A DNA stretch of 36,186 bases from Bacteroides sp. CAG:1076 (GCA_000436795.1 HF993230.1:1-36186); one strand, 5' to 3'; counted from the first letter of the stretch, positions 1 to 7,675 are shown. Made by a program: numbers and translations. Notes: generated from the letters alone by a model not told the origin.

Positions 1-1
1 A

Positions 2-32
2 GTTGTGATTTGCTTTCAATTTAGTAACTTTG
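2..32 (+). promoter_or_regulatory. Possible promoter inside the CRISPR repeat
   Basis: The repeat contains TAACTTTG at 25-32, an exact match to the Bacteroidetes -7 box TAnnTTTG. The repeat's first four bases, GTTG (2-5), lie 19 nt upstream and match three of four bases of the -33 box TTTG. Transcription would start around 36-40, near the repeat's 3' end, and enter the next spacer. This is the arrangement known for Neisseria and Campylobacter type II-C arrays, where each repeat carries its own promoter. Confidence 0.5.
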
Positions 33-48
33 CTCTATAGGAAACAGC
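2..48 (+). CRISPR. Terminal CRISPR repeat (47 nt) of a type II-C array
   Basis: A single 47-nt repeat unit begins GTTGTGATTTGC and ends GGAAACAGC. It resembles the 47-nt repeats I recall for Bacteroides type II-C loci. Positions 2-27 are complementary to the anti-repeat of the tracrRNA gene at 6047-6069, which identifies it as the partner repeat of this Cas9. No second copy follows: 49-157 shows no repeat-like sequence, so this is the last repeat on the cas2 side and the array continues left of the window. The direction of crRNA transcription is plus, because the tracrRNA pairs with the 5' half of the repeat, which would follow each spacer. Confidence 0.88.
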
Positions 49-121
49 GCGACCCGCACAACAACCTATATAGCAATATATTACATCGAAGAATAGAAAT
101 AAAAAAAGAATTGTTTCCTAC

Positions 122-153
122 AAGAAATCCCGCCATAAAAAGCGGGATTTCTT
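122..153. terminator. Bidirectional terminator between CRISPR array and cas2
   Basis: A perfect 12-bp inverted repeat (122-133 with 142-153, GC-rich toward the loop, 8-nt loop) lies between the last repeat and the cas2 stop codon. It can end both the plus-strand array transcript and the minus-strand cas9-cas1-cas2 transcript. Confidence 0.8.
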
Positions 154-157
154 ATTT

Positions 158-490
158 CTAAAATAACTCCAATTGTTGCCCTGCTACATTTTTACCATGA
201 GGCTTCTTACCATAAAATAGTTCAATTTGCTCGAATTGCTTATCTGTTATACACATTATACCCACCTGACCAAATTCTGGTAAAAATGACTTTACCCTTT
301 TTATATGAACTTCCGCATTCTCATAACTGGCACAATGACGAATATAAATTGAAAATTGAAACATAGTGAAACCATCCTTTTGCAAATTCTTACGAAACAA
401 GGCATAAGCTTTCTTGTCTTTTTGAGTTTCAGTAGGCAAATCAAAAAATACAAGTATCCACATAATACGATATTCACTATATCTATCCAT
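158..490 (-). CDS. cas2: CRISPR-associated endoribonuclease Cas2
   Basis: Cas2 pairs with Cas1 to form the complex that captures and integrates new spacers. The product is about 110 residues, normal for Cas2. It opens with a hydrophobic first strand ending in the conserved aspartate (WILVFFDLPT, D17), followed by the QKDKKAYALFRKNL helix and the F-S-x-Y-x-R strand of the ferredoxin-like fold. A frame extending to a GTG at 493 is open, but the ATG at 490 is the more likely start because it overlaps the cas1 stop by one base (TGATG), implying translational coupling. It is the last gene of the cas9-cas1-cas2 operon and is followed by a bidirectional terminator. The subtype II-C assignment rests on the absence of csn2 and cas4 beside it. 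Confidence 0.95.
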   Translation of the reverse strand: MDRYSEYRIMWILVFFDLPTETQKDKKAYALFRKNLQKDGFTMFQFSIYIRHCASYENAEVHIKRVKSFLPEFGQVGIMCITDKQFEQIELFYGKKPHGKNVAGQQLELF

Positions 491-1422
491 CACATTTCAG
501 GATAAGCAATTTTACGTAATTCACCACTAAAGCATTTATATAAAGAAGCTGTTGTTTGGGTAGCAGCTACCATTAATGGACTTCGCTTTCTACCGATAAC
601 AACATCGAGTGTAGGAATAGTTAAAAGAACAGATTTTATTTCCTTTGTCAGTTCTACATTCTCGCCATAAGTCTTAACAAGCTGAAATACAAGTTTATCT
701 ACATAAGGACGATAAGGCTCCATTATATCATCTGCCAAACAATAAGCATTATAACGATTATGATGATGTATCCCTAAAGTAGGTAACAAACCACTGGAAA
801 CTAAAGCACGAGCGATAACCGCACGCAAAATAGCATATCCGTAATTTAATAAATTATTAGGAGGTATTCCGTCACGATCTCGCGTAAATCCTGGAATATG
901 AGCATAAAGTGTTTTCCAATAATAAGCAGCAGCCCTTGCTTCCAAATTATCGGGATCACCGCTTTTTACTTCGTCCGCCCAAACTCTCATGCATTTATTG
1001 TCCTCTCCTAAACAATATTGCAAGACATGTGCCTGATTCTGTATTTTAACTTTTATAGTTTGCTGCCACAATTGTTTCTTCAATGGAAGAGTCGCCATCA
1101 GTTGTTCCCTGAACCTTTCATTCTGAACAGTATTCCCATAAAGTGGCAATAATAATCCAACAGGCATACTTTTATTATCACAAGTTATGACACTACAATT
1201 ATTTTCCAAAAGCGCTTCAAGCACTCCCGAAGTAATTGTTATCTGCTTATGATCTAATATCACCAAGCCTATATCTTCTATGGGTCTGGTTATAACCGAT
1301 TGAGATTTAAAGCCCTCTGGAAGCGAAGCGTTACGTTCCACCTCCGGTAGCTTAATGACCAATTGATTATTTTGCAATGACAAATAAGCAGGATTACCAA
1401 AGTATAGTGTTTTCTTGATCAT
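490..1422 (-). CDS. cas1: CRISPR-associated integrase Cas1 (type II)
   Basis: This is the catalytic subunit of the Cas1-Cas2 spacer integrase. It is 310 residues long, typical of type II Cas1. The N-terminal beta-rich domain is followed by the helical catalytic domain. The metal ligands are visible as E161 (NLEARAAAYYWK), H220 (LGIHHHNRYNAY) and E235 (DDIMEPYRP). Their spacing matches the E-H-E triad of the family. The start codon lies 4 bp after the cas9 stop, and the stop overlaps the cas2 ATG, so the three genes are almost certainly one transcript. Base composition is AT-rich compared with the housekeeping genes further right. Confidence 0.96.
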   Translation of the reverse strand: MIKKTLYFGNPAYLSLQNNQLVIKLPEVERNASLPEGFKSQSVITRPIEDIGLVILDHKQITITSGVLEALLENNCSVITCDNKSMPVGLLLPLYGNTVQNERFREQLMATLPLKKQLWQQTIKVKIQNQAHVLQYCLGEDNKCMRVWADEVKSGDPDNLEARAAAYYWKTLYAHIPGFTRDRDGIPPNNLLNYGYAILRAVIARALVSSGLLPTLGIHHHNRYNAYCLADDIMEPYRPYVDKLVFQLVKTYGENVELTKEIKSVLLTIPTLDVVIGRKRSPLMVAATQTTASLYKCFSGELRKIAYPEM

Positions 1423-1426
1423 AGTA

Positions 1427-4400
1427 TCATATTTTTATCAAAGAAACATTACCTAATCTATCTACCTTTACAGGTACACAAATTTCTTTTATCATTTCCC
1501 CACTCCAAGCTCGTTGTGCCTTATTATTACTTCCTAACTCTATCGTCTGCAATATAGGGTTAGCTACGTATTCAGGAATACAATGACATTCCCCCTCAGT
1601 ACAACTAACCATTTTATAAATTCTCTCCCTATCCAGAGGTTGAATTATCTTACCACTATTACGTTCTTCTTCTGTCGGCAAATAAACCAAATCATTAGGA
1701 GATAAAACAAATATTGGCAAATTACCCTTTGAGTCTTCAGGAGCAGCAGGCAATCCTTGTTTTTTACGCTTAATAACTTCATTTAGAGGAATAGTTGCAA
1801 AAGTCCGTTTACGAACTTGCTTTCCCGTAGCCTCATCCTCTTGTATAGATTCATATACTGCAAAAAACAGATTGGTTCCCTTGGCAGCCTCCACAAACTT
1901 TTTAACTTTATTACCTTTCTCACCAACTGCAAACTTATCTGCCTTTTCATAAGTTCTTACCTTATAAATAGGTTGATGCCATTTACCATCATTCAGAATA
2001 GTCATATTCTGATTCATACGTTCTACTCCATCGGGAGAAAAAGCGATGTCCGGATTGTTGCCATTTTGCTGCAAATGACGCAGCAAAATCTTTTGTATAC
2101 CTGTATCCGTAACTTCTTCTTCAATCTTCTTCTGACTAAAACTTGAATCCAAAGATTTACGTGTTGCAAAAAAGCGTTCATTCGTTTCTTTCGTAAAATA
2201 ATAGACCTTGATTTTCTTCAAATTAACATCGGCCCAAACATCTTGATGTGTTTCGAAATACTTCGTTATTGCCTTCAAGTCATACTGAGATTTTAACAAC
2301 TCATACAATTTGTTTTTCAATGATTTATCCACAACAGCCGACGGATTTTTGACAACGTCCTTCAACGGGAGTGTTTTCTCCTTACGCAAATTAACCTCAC
2401 CATATACTGTATCTTTATGCATCGGCTTACGAATAGCCAAACGATCACCTTTAGTCTGCGGAATCATTTTCTTTTCCCCATCTTCATTATAATGCTGATA
2501 ATGGTTCGTGGTACGGTTTATTACCCGAAGGTTCTGCTTAAAGCTGACAACAATATTCGTCAATGCTGCATATAAATCCTGTGTAAACGTTTCCCAAGGT
2601 TTACGAAGAATCCATTTGTAATTACCGTTTGCGTCTGTTTTTACCTTATCGCACAATAAATGTTGCAGGTCATAACGAGAGATTTCGGAGCCTTTCCGTG
2701 CAGAAGCATTATTCAGGTAATTAACAATATTCCTACCGGCACACGCTATCACAATGGCATCCATCGCATGATGACGATGGTCTATTCTTTTCTTGTTAAA
2801 GCCTTTCTGTAAATGTAAAGGCACGGCAGGCAACAAATGACCATTCGTACTTACAGCAGTAAAGTCTGTACGATCCGTCATTTTATTCAAGCGCAGGAAA
2901 CGTGGAAGAATAATCCGGTTCCATACATCCTGCACTCCCCAGTCTTTCTTCAACCGATCCGTTACTCCTCCTGTACAAACTATCACATTTTTCGACATGC
3001 CTTCCTGTTCGCCTTCTTCACAGACAATATTCGAAAGCAAAGATTTTACCACTTTACTGATATATCGGCTATCGTTCAACTGACGTTCAATAAAGTTATC
3101 CGGTATATCTTCAAGCAGCAGTTTTTTTATCTTCTTACTATTATTAAAGTAAGAGTCCTTTACGAAACGCTCATATTCTTCGACTGAAAAAATAGTAGCA
3201 GTCTCACCATTTCCCAATTCCACCTTTTCGCCGGAATGTTTCTTGACAAACTCATATCCTAAGCAATTATCTTTCAACTTGTTTACAGCCGATTCGCAGA
3301 TTACTTTATTGGTAAAAGAATCGTCAAAGTAACGCGATTGAGGTATCACATGCTCTATTTCATAAGCAGGAGTAAACAGTTTACCAAGCGGAATAATTCT
3401 GCCAGTATAAGGCGAACGATAGCGTTGCTCCAGCCACAATTTATATCGTAAGACTTCTGAGGTAGTAGGACGTTTCTTCACATCATTTTCTCTGAACTTC
3501 TTCAATATTGAAGCAATATCGTCAGGCAAATCCTTTTCTGCAACACCTGATAACACACCTTCTTCATAGATTCGTAAGATTTCTTGCTGGGCAGGCGAAT
3601 AAGGACGTACGTTCTCTATCTCAAATTCAGGATTCATAAATTCAGCAAGCAACGCCTTTATGCGTAAGTTGGTATTTTCGTTTTCCAGCACCTGTGCCGT
3701 TATACGGGCACGTTCCTTGGCCGGATTTTTCATTTCACGACCTAATTCCACATGAATCTCATCTATTTTTCCTTCTTGTTTCCAAATATCGCGTACCGTA
3801 CGCAGCGTTTCCATAATAATCTGTTCTACAATAGGATTACGCAACGAATGCTGCTTAAACTTACGCAAGAAGTGATCGATATCATCGGGGGTTTCCCATT
3901 TGACAAGTTCTTTTGCTTCAGAATGACGATCGTAAACAACATAACATGCCAACCATAAAGGAAGTCCTCGGAAAGAAGATATATCGGTCAGATGCATCGC
4001 CTTTTCACGTACCCGAGTACGGATTGTTTCATCGTATTCTCCGGTCAGTATCTTTTCAATCCGGCTACGGGTATGCTCATCGATAGCCTGCTCGTCCCAG
4101 TATTTTCCCATACGCATCAGCGCAAGCAGTTTCCGGATTGCTTTCAAAGAATAGGCGGCATAGTCACTTTCAAAAGGCGGCATCTTGGAAAATATTTCTA
4201 CAAAAGTTTCATTCAAACCATTCTTTTCAGCAAAAGTTCCCAAAGCTTTCGTCAATTCCTTTTTATCGGATATAGAATACAATATATGCCACAAGGCTTC
4301 TTCTTTTTCCCGGGTTAAGAATTCCTCCGGAACTCCGGCTTTACTTAACCTGAATATCATATCAGCTCTGGTCGAGTTACACGGATAACTCTTGTCTTCT

Positions 4401-5956
4401 ACATAATTCCAGCGATATTTGGACTGCTCGTTTTTCTTCAAGCCAAAAGGTTTGTAAGCTAAAATTGTTTTTTGATCTATCTCTTTCCGTTCATTCAGCC
4501 AGTCGAATAGTTTCACATAGTCATCTTCGTTCTGCAAAAATTCATTCGTCACATCTACATCCAGTTTAAGAGAGCCGTCTATCATTCTTTCACGTTGATA
4601 AATACGCAGGAAAGAAAGGAAGTGCCATAAGCGGAATTCCTGAAACAACGGATGCGATTTAGACACGCACTTCAACGGAACATGCTGTAAACTGCCATCT
4701 TTTTTATCCCGATAGACATGCGATTCGTACGGACAATCGTCAATCTGTCCCTTCTGACTTTTAAGCGGACGCTGGTAAAACAATATATCTTCCACCAAGA
4801 AATAAGTAAAATCGGAGGTAGACAGTAACCGGCGGTGAGCTTCGTTGTTAGGATATAGTTCCTCGATGCAAGCAAGCAGCAAATTGTGATCTTGTAAAGC
4901 TGTATGAAACTCCGATTGCTTGATCAAGATTTTACGAAGTTCATCTTTATAATATTTACGTTCTATCGTTCGAACCAACTTCCCCCTTATTTTCTGATCA
5001 GGCATGCGAAGTAGTGACTCGTAAATATATGTACCCACCGTCTGACCACTTTCGTCAATCTGTGCCTGCGTCCTTGTTTTCAACAATCCCCAGTCATCTT
5101 CCTTAGGTGCCCGGAAAGAACGTTTTACATTGCCGTCTTTATCTTTTTTAGGATTTCCCTTTTCGTCCAAATCTGTTGTAACGATAAATTCTTTTACCTT
5201 ACCTACCCAGTCTAAGGGAACACCGCTGGCTCTCCGGTATACCCAGCCATTTTCCAACTTGACATTATACCAGATATCTTTTCCTTTCCGATCTCCGGAA
5301 TCTTCTACCGCAACAACTTTCAGTGCATAATATTCTACTGATTTTTTATTATCTTCCTGTTCTTCCTCTCCTCTTAACTGATAATATCCTCGCTTCTGAT
5401 TGAAATTGAGCAATATCCAGGCAAGTTCTTCTTTGGTTATTTTCTGAGAAAGAGCTTTTTTCCGAAGATAATAGATTGTCCAGTCGTAATGTATCTTTTT
5501 CCCTTCTGCTACCAGTTCGGGATGATGCTCGTGAAAGTCTTCCAGCATCTCATTGAAAGAGTCCTGAAACAGAAATCTATATTTACCCGTTTCATCTTTA
5601 TACCAAGCCAGTTTGGGTTCTGTTTCTGGTAAAAACTTACCGTATCGGTCTAATTGAGCAGCATAATGCTCCGGCAAAAATCCCATAACAGATAAAACTC
5701 GATGCAAACGCTCTCGGCGCAGTAAACTACGCTCCAGCAGACGACGTACTCCCCGCAACCGGGTTCGCTCCGCTACTGGAGATTTAGAATTACCTTTATC
5801 AAAATCTCCTAATGTAGCAGCATCCATTGGAATGATTCTGCTGCCGCAAGATGATATGTTTACAAGTTGTTCCTTGCCTTCGTCATTTACAACCGAATTT
5901 ATTACAGCCCAGCCTACACTGTTCGTTCCCAAATCTAAGCCTAATATCTTTTTCAT
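1427..5956 (-). CDS. cas9: CRISPR-associated endonuclease Cas9 (type II-C, long form)
   Basis: Cas9 is the RNA-guided DNA endonuclease of the locus. At 1509 residues it belongs to the long Bacteroidetes branch; many type II-C enzymes have only about 1000-1100. Both nuclease centres are intact. RuvC-I has D8 (GLDLGTNSVGWA). An arginine-rich bridge helix runs over about residues 62-90. RuvC-II has E737 (IHVELGREM). HNH has E868-H869, N883 and N892 (YEIEHVIPQS), with the spacing of the Streptococcus pyogenes enzyme. RuvC-III has H1063 and D1066 (HHAMDAIVIA). The last 350 or so residues should hold the wedge and PAM-interacting part. The start has a -7 box 26 bp upstream. The 3' third of the gene looks clearly more AT-rich than the 5' half, suggesting mosaic ancestry. 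Confidence 0.97.
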   Translation of the reverse strand: MKKILGLDLGTNSVGWAVINSVVNDEGKEQLVNISSCGSRIIPMDAATLGDFDKGNSKSPVAERTRLRGVRRLLERSLLRRERLHRVLSVMGFLPEHYAAQLDRYGKFLPETEPKLAWYKDETGKYRFLFQDSFNEMLEDFHEHHPELVAEGKKIHYDWTIYYLRKKALSQKITKEELAWILLNFNQKRGYYQLRGEEEQEDNKKSVEYYALKVVAVEDSGDRKGKDIWYNVKLENGWVYRRASGVPLDWVGKVKEFIVTTDLDEKGNPKKDKDGNVKRSFRAPKEDDWGLLKTRTQAQIDESGQTVGTYIYESLLRMPDQKIRGKLVRTIERKYYKDELRKILIKQSEFHTALQDHNLLLACIEELYPNNEAHRRLLSTSDFTYFLVEDILFYQRPLKSQKGQIDDCPYESHVYRDKKDGSLQHVPLKCVSKSHPLFQEFRLWHFLSFLRIYQRERMIDGSLKLDVDVTNEFLQNEDDYVKLFDWLNERKEIDQKTILAYKPFGLKKNEQSKYRWNYVEDKSYPCNSTRADMIFRLSKAGVPEEFLTREKEEALWHILYSISDKKELTKALGTFAEKNGLNETFVEIFSKMPPFESDYAAYSLKAIRKLLALMRMGKYWDEQAIDEHTRSRIEKILTGEYDETIRTRVREKAMHLTDISSFRGLPLWLACYVVYDRHSEAKELVKWETPDDIDHFLRKFKQHSLRNPIVEQIIMETLRTVRDIWKQEGKIDEIHVELGREMKNPAKERARITAQVLENENTNLRIKALLAEFMNPEFEIENVRPYSPAQQEILRIYEEGVLSGVAEKDLPDDIASILKKFRENDVKKRPTTSEVLRYKLWLEQRYRSPYTGRIIPLGKLFTPAYEIEHVIPQSRYFDDSFTNKVICESAVNKLKDNCLGYEFVKKHSGEKVELGNGETATIFSVEEYERFVKDSYFNNSKKIKKLLLEDIPDNFIERQLNDSRYISKVVKSLLSNIVCEEGEQEGMSKNVIVCTGGVTDRLKKDWGVQDVWNRIILPRFLRLNKMTDRTDFTAVSTNGHLLPAVPLHLQKGFNKKRIDHRHHAMDAIVIACAGRNIVNYLNNASARKGSEISRYDLQHLLCDKVKTDANGNYKWILRKPWETFTQDLYAALTNIVVSFKQNLRVINRTTNHYQHYNEDGEKKMIPQTKGDRLAIRKPMHKDTVYGEVNLRKEKTLPLKDVVKNPSAVVDKSLKNKLYELLKSQYDLKAITKYFETHQDVWADVNLKKIKVYYFTKETNERFFATRKSLDSSFSQKKIEEEVTDTGIQKILLRHLQQNGNNPDIAFSPDGVERMNQNMTILNDGKWHQPIYKVRTYEKADKFAVGEKGNKVKKFVEAAKGTNLFFAVYESIQEDEATGKQVRKRTFATIPLNEVIKRKKQGLPAAPEDSKGNLPIFVLSPNDLVYLPTEEERNSGKIIQPLDRERIYKMVSCTEGECHCIPEYVANPILQTIELGSNNKAQRAWSGEMIKEICVPVKVDRLGNVSLIKI

Positions 5957-5981
5957 GATAGATTTTCTTTTTCCTTTTTTT

Positions 5982-5989
5982 CAAAGATA
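5982..5989 (-). promoter_or_regulatory. cas9 operon promoter (-7 box)
   Basis: On the minus strand this reads TATCTTTG, a TAnnTTTG box. Transcription would begin near 5976-5978, about 20 nt before the cas9 ATG. No clear TTTG -33 element is seen; the upstream DNA is very AT-rich. It stands back to back with the tracrRNA promoter. Confidence 0.65.
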
Positions 5990-6033
5990 GAGAAAATGAA
6001 TTAAAAAATCTTTTTTATATCAAAAATATTCTC

Positions 6034-6041
6034 TACATTTG
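6034..6041 (+). promoter_or_regulatory. tracrRNA promoter (-7 box)
   Basis: The box reads TACATTTG, an exact TAnnTTTG match. It predicts a start at about 6045-6049, where complementarity to the CRISPR repeat begins (6047). That coincidence supports both the promoter and the RNA 5' end. No exact TTTG lies at the -33 distance. Confidence 0.7.
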
Positions 6042-6046
6042 GAACA

Positions 6047-6131
6047 ACTAAATTGAAGCAAGTCACAATAAGGATTATTCCGTTGTGGAAACATTTAAAG
6101 CGGTCTTTTTACGAAGGTCGCTTTCTTTTTT
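6047..6131 (+). ncRNA. tracrRNA of the type II-C system
   Basis: This is the trans-activating RNA that pairs with crRNA repeats and anchors the guide in Cas9. The anti-repeat at 6047-6069 matches the reverse complement of repeat positions 1-24 with a one-base gap and a few mismatches. After it comes a short nexus-like hairpin (AAGGATTATTCCG, about 6070-6082). Then comes a terminator with an 11-bp stem (6097-6107 with 6114-6124, two G-U pairs) followed by six T residues. The predicted RNA is about 85 nt. It is divergent from cas9, so tracrRNA and cas genes are transcribed separately. The pairing was done by eye; the exact ends are inferred from the promoter and the terminator. Confidence 0.9.
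6097..6131 (+). terminator. tracrRNA terminator hairpin
   Basis: The stem AAAGCGGTCTT / AAGGTCGCTTT has a 6-nt loop and is followed by a run of T residues at 6126-6131. In Cas9 guides this hairpin is also usually part of the protein-bound tracrRNA tail. Confidence 0.85.
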
Positions 6132-6385
6132 ATGGTATCTACAATCTTTCTCACTAACCCGAAGTAATCTCTATCAATTCCTCTTTATCTCCTTCCAAAT
6201 TCTTCTGCACCCATCAAACAGATTTTGTACAAATCATTTTGTTTTTTGTACAAATTCCAAAAAAGTTTGTACAAACTTACAGCAAGATTTCACCTTGTTT
6301 TCCACAAAAAACAGCAGAAGCATCGGACTGATGCCGGTATATTTTTACCCAACATTCCATGCTTCTGCCTTACTACCCACCAAAC
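6132..6385. other. Gene-free spacer between tracrRNA and the membrane-protein gene
   Basis: I see no convincing gene here. Small open frames exist on the plus strand, but they run through the TTTGTACAAA palindromes and have no family features. The stretch is rich in T and pyrimidines on the plus strand and holds the first phased palindrome array (6224-6275). The terminator expected for the minus-strand sigma-factor operon is not obvious. Confidence 0.6.
6224..6275 (+). repeat. Phased palindrome element, copy A (three TTTGTACAAA sites)
   Basis: Three perfect copies of the 10-bp palindrome TTTGTACAAA sit at 6224-6233, 6245-6254 and 6266-6275, exactly 21 bp apart, that is two turns of B-DNA. 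The 11-nt spacer before the last site reads TTCCAAAAAAG. Read on the strand given for each copy, it matches the corresponding spacers of copies B and C at the pattern nnnCAnAAAAG. The element lies between the tracrRNA terminator and the 3' end of the sigma-factor operon, about 270 bp upstream of cas9. It is the same element as at 20388-20439 and 35956-35986. Function is unknown; binding of a dimeric protein along one DNA face is an inference. Confidence 0.85.
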
Positions 6386-6961
6386 TTACTCCAAGTCCTG
6401 CAAGTCTTTCATTCCCTGCTCTATCTCGTCTACCGAACGTTTGTCTATGTAACGATAGCATATATAACCCGCCATGACACTCACGACGAGCATCAGGATA
6501 TCGAACACCACCATGAGTGTACTGCGGTAATGGTGATGAATCAGAAAGACAGAACTAAAAAGCCCTATTACAAGGAAAGGAGTACACCAGATTTCTATCC
6601 GGAGCCTGCGTTTATAAGCGAGAATCCAGCGATGAAGTTCAAGAAGTGTCCGGGTGGCAAGATTGAATTTATACAAAATGTGTATGTTCCAAAACGAATA
6701 TAAAATAAGAAGTGGAAACACAATGTAAAATATCCAGAGAAGTTCCTGCCGGATGGTTACCCGTGCCGCAGCAAGCGGAAACAGGATTAGCATGCCTGCA
6801 AGGATGAAAACAGCTATCGCATTCGCTCCTATCAGACGGTCGCGGGCACTCAGAGTACGCTTCTCTATCATTCGTTTTATGACTGCATGATTGACTATTT
6901 CGTTCTTCTTCAATTGCTCACTGAGCAGGTTCCATTGATTTTTCAGTTCTTCAAGTTCCAT
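6386..6961 (-). CDS. Four-helix membrane protein encoded with an ECF sigma factor
   Basis: This 191-residue protein is not recognised as a named family. It begins with a charged helical segment (MELEELKNQWNLLSEQLKK). Four strongly hydrophobic stretches follow at roughly residues 45-65, 75-95, 125-142 and 147-166, the first two and last two paired. The C-terminus is acidic and charged. It starts 10 bp after the stop of the ECF sigma factor gene, so the two are surely co-transcribed. That position suggests a role in controlling the sigma factor or in responding with it, as anti-sigma factors do. However, no zinc-binding anti-sigma motif or FecR-like domain is visible. It could equally be a target gene of the sigma factor. 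Confidence 0.8.
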   Translation of the reverse strand: MELEELKNQWNLLSEQLKKNEIVNHAVIKRMIEKRTLSARDRLIGANAIAVFILAGMLILFPLAAARVTIRQELLWIFYIVFPLLILYSFWNIHILYKFNLATRTLLELHRWILAYKRRLRIEIWCTPFLVIGLFSSVFLIHHHYRSTLMVVFDILMLVVSVMAGYICYRYIDKRSVDEIEQGMKDLQDLE

Positions 6962-6971
6962 AAGCTGAGAT

Positions 6972-7466
6972 TTATTGGTTCGACATGTCTTTCAGTTTTT
7001 CCCGGATGCGGTTCAGACGGACGCCGACATTATTCTTTGAAATACCCATTATCCGGGCTATTTCGTCGTAGCTTCTTTCCTCCAGCCAGAGCAGGATGAG
7101 TGCCCTTTCCAGCGGACTGAGTGCGTGTATCAGCCGGTACAGTTCACGCAGTTGTGATGTCTTGACGCCGTCATCGTCATCGAATGCTTCAAAATCGACC
7201 GGAAGGGTGACTGCCTGAATCTGGTGTTTCGACTTCCGGCGATACGAAATACACGTATTCAGGCTGATGCGGTATACCCATGTTGCGGCAGAGCTCTCGC
7301 CGCGAAACGAAGGATAAGCGCGCCAGAGGTTCATTACTATCTCCTGATACAAATCGTCCAATTGCTCCTTGTCGGTTGCATACATGTAACAGACTTTGTA
7401 AATGACTCGCTTGTGCGATTCTATCAGCAGGAGAAAGTCTTTTTCTTGTTGCAGTGTTTTATTCAT
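6972..7466 (-). CDS. ECF-type RNA polymerase sigma factor
   Basis: This 164-residue sigma-70 family protein directs RNA polymerase to alternative promoters. It has the two-domain layout of extracytoplasmic-function sigma factors. Region 2 runs over about residues 10-78, with the core-binding motif DDLYQEIVMNLWRAYPSFRG and the promoter-melting segment AATWVYRISLNTCISYRRK. A short acidic linker (DFEAFDDDDG) follows. Region 4 covers about residues 108-160, with the helix-turn-helix RSYDEIARIMGISKNNVGVRLNRIREKL. It forms a two-gene unit with the downstream membrane protein. A possible vegetative -7 box lies about 73 bp upstream of the start. Its targets cannot be told from this window. Confidence 0.93.
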   Translation of the reverse strand: MNKTLQQEKDFLLLIESHKRVIYKVCYMYATDKEQLDDLYQEIVMNLWRAYPSFRGESSAATWVYRISLNTCISYRRKSKHQIQAVTLPVDFEAFDDDDGVKTSQLRELYRLIHALSPLERALILLWLEERSYDEIARIMGISKNNVGVRLNRIREKLKDMSNQ

Positions 7467-7538
7467 ACAGCATATTGTTCTACATGTTTCTTTACCCTCG
7501 TTAGTCGCACTTTCGGGAAGATACTTACATGTCTGTCA

Positions 7539-7546
7539 CAAAAATA
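7539..7546 (-). promoter_or_regulatory. Possible promoter of the ECF sigma operon
   Basis: The minus strand reads TATTTTTG, fitting TAnnTTTG, and would give a leader of about 65 nt. No -33 TTTG is found at the right distance, so this is tentative. An autoregulatory sigma-dependent promoter elsewhere in 7467-7561 is possible. Confidence 0.4.
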
Positions 7547-7561
7547 AGTAAAGAAACAACA

Positions 7562-7595
7562 GAAGGCTGCTTCCGGACAAGGGGAAACAGCCTTC
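7562..7595 (-). terminator. Second hairpin downstream of carB
   Basis: The arms GAAGGCTG (7562-7569) and CAGCCTTC (7588-7595) are perfect, with four further inner pairs (7571-7574 with 7583-7586). On the minus strand it follows the carB terminator and may act as a backup terminator before the sigma-factor promoter. Confidence 0.6.
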
Positions 7596-7604
7596 AGAAA
7601 TCAA

Positions 7605-7645
7605 AAACGCCACTCCGGAAATATGCTTTTTCCGAAGCGGCGTTT
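7605..7645 (-). terminator. carB operon terminator
   Basis: The 17-bp arms 7605-7621 and 7629-7645 pair with only two mismatches, around a 7-nt loop. On the minus strand the hairpin is followed by a T-rich run. It lies 31 bp after the carB stop codon and ends the purF-carA-carB transcript. Confidence 0.8.
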
Positions 7646-7675
7646 AAGTAATATCTATTCTACCGAGAGAGGGGA

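Noticed and set aside
49..120. A further spacer and degenerate repeat after the repeat at 2-48
   Set aside because: No stretch at the expected distance resembles the repeat beyond the 9-nt inverted match at 112-120.
6132..6385. Anti-CRISPR or accessory cas gene beside cas9
   Set aside because: The only open frames are short, low in complexity, and cross the palindrome array.
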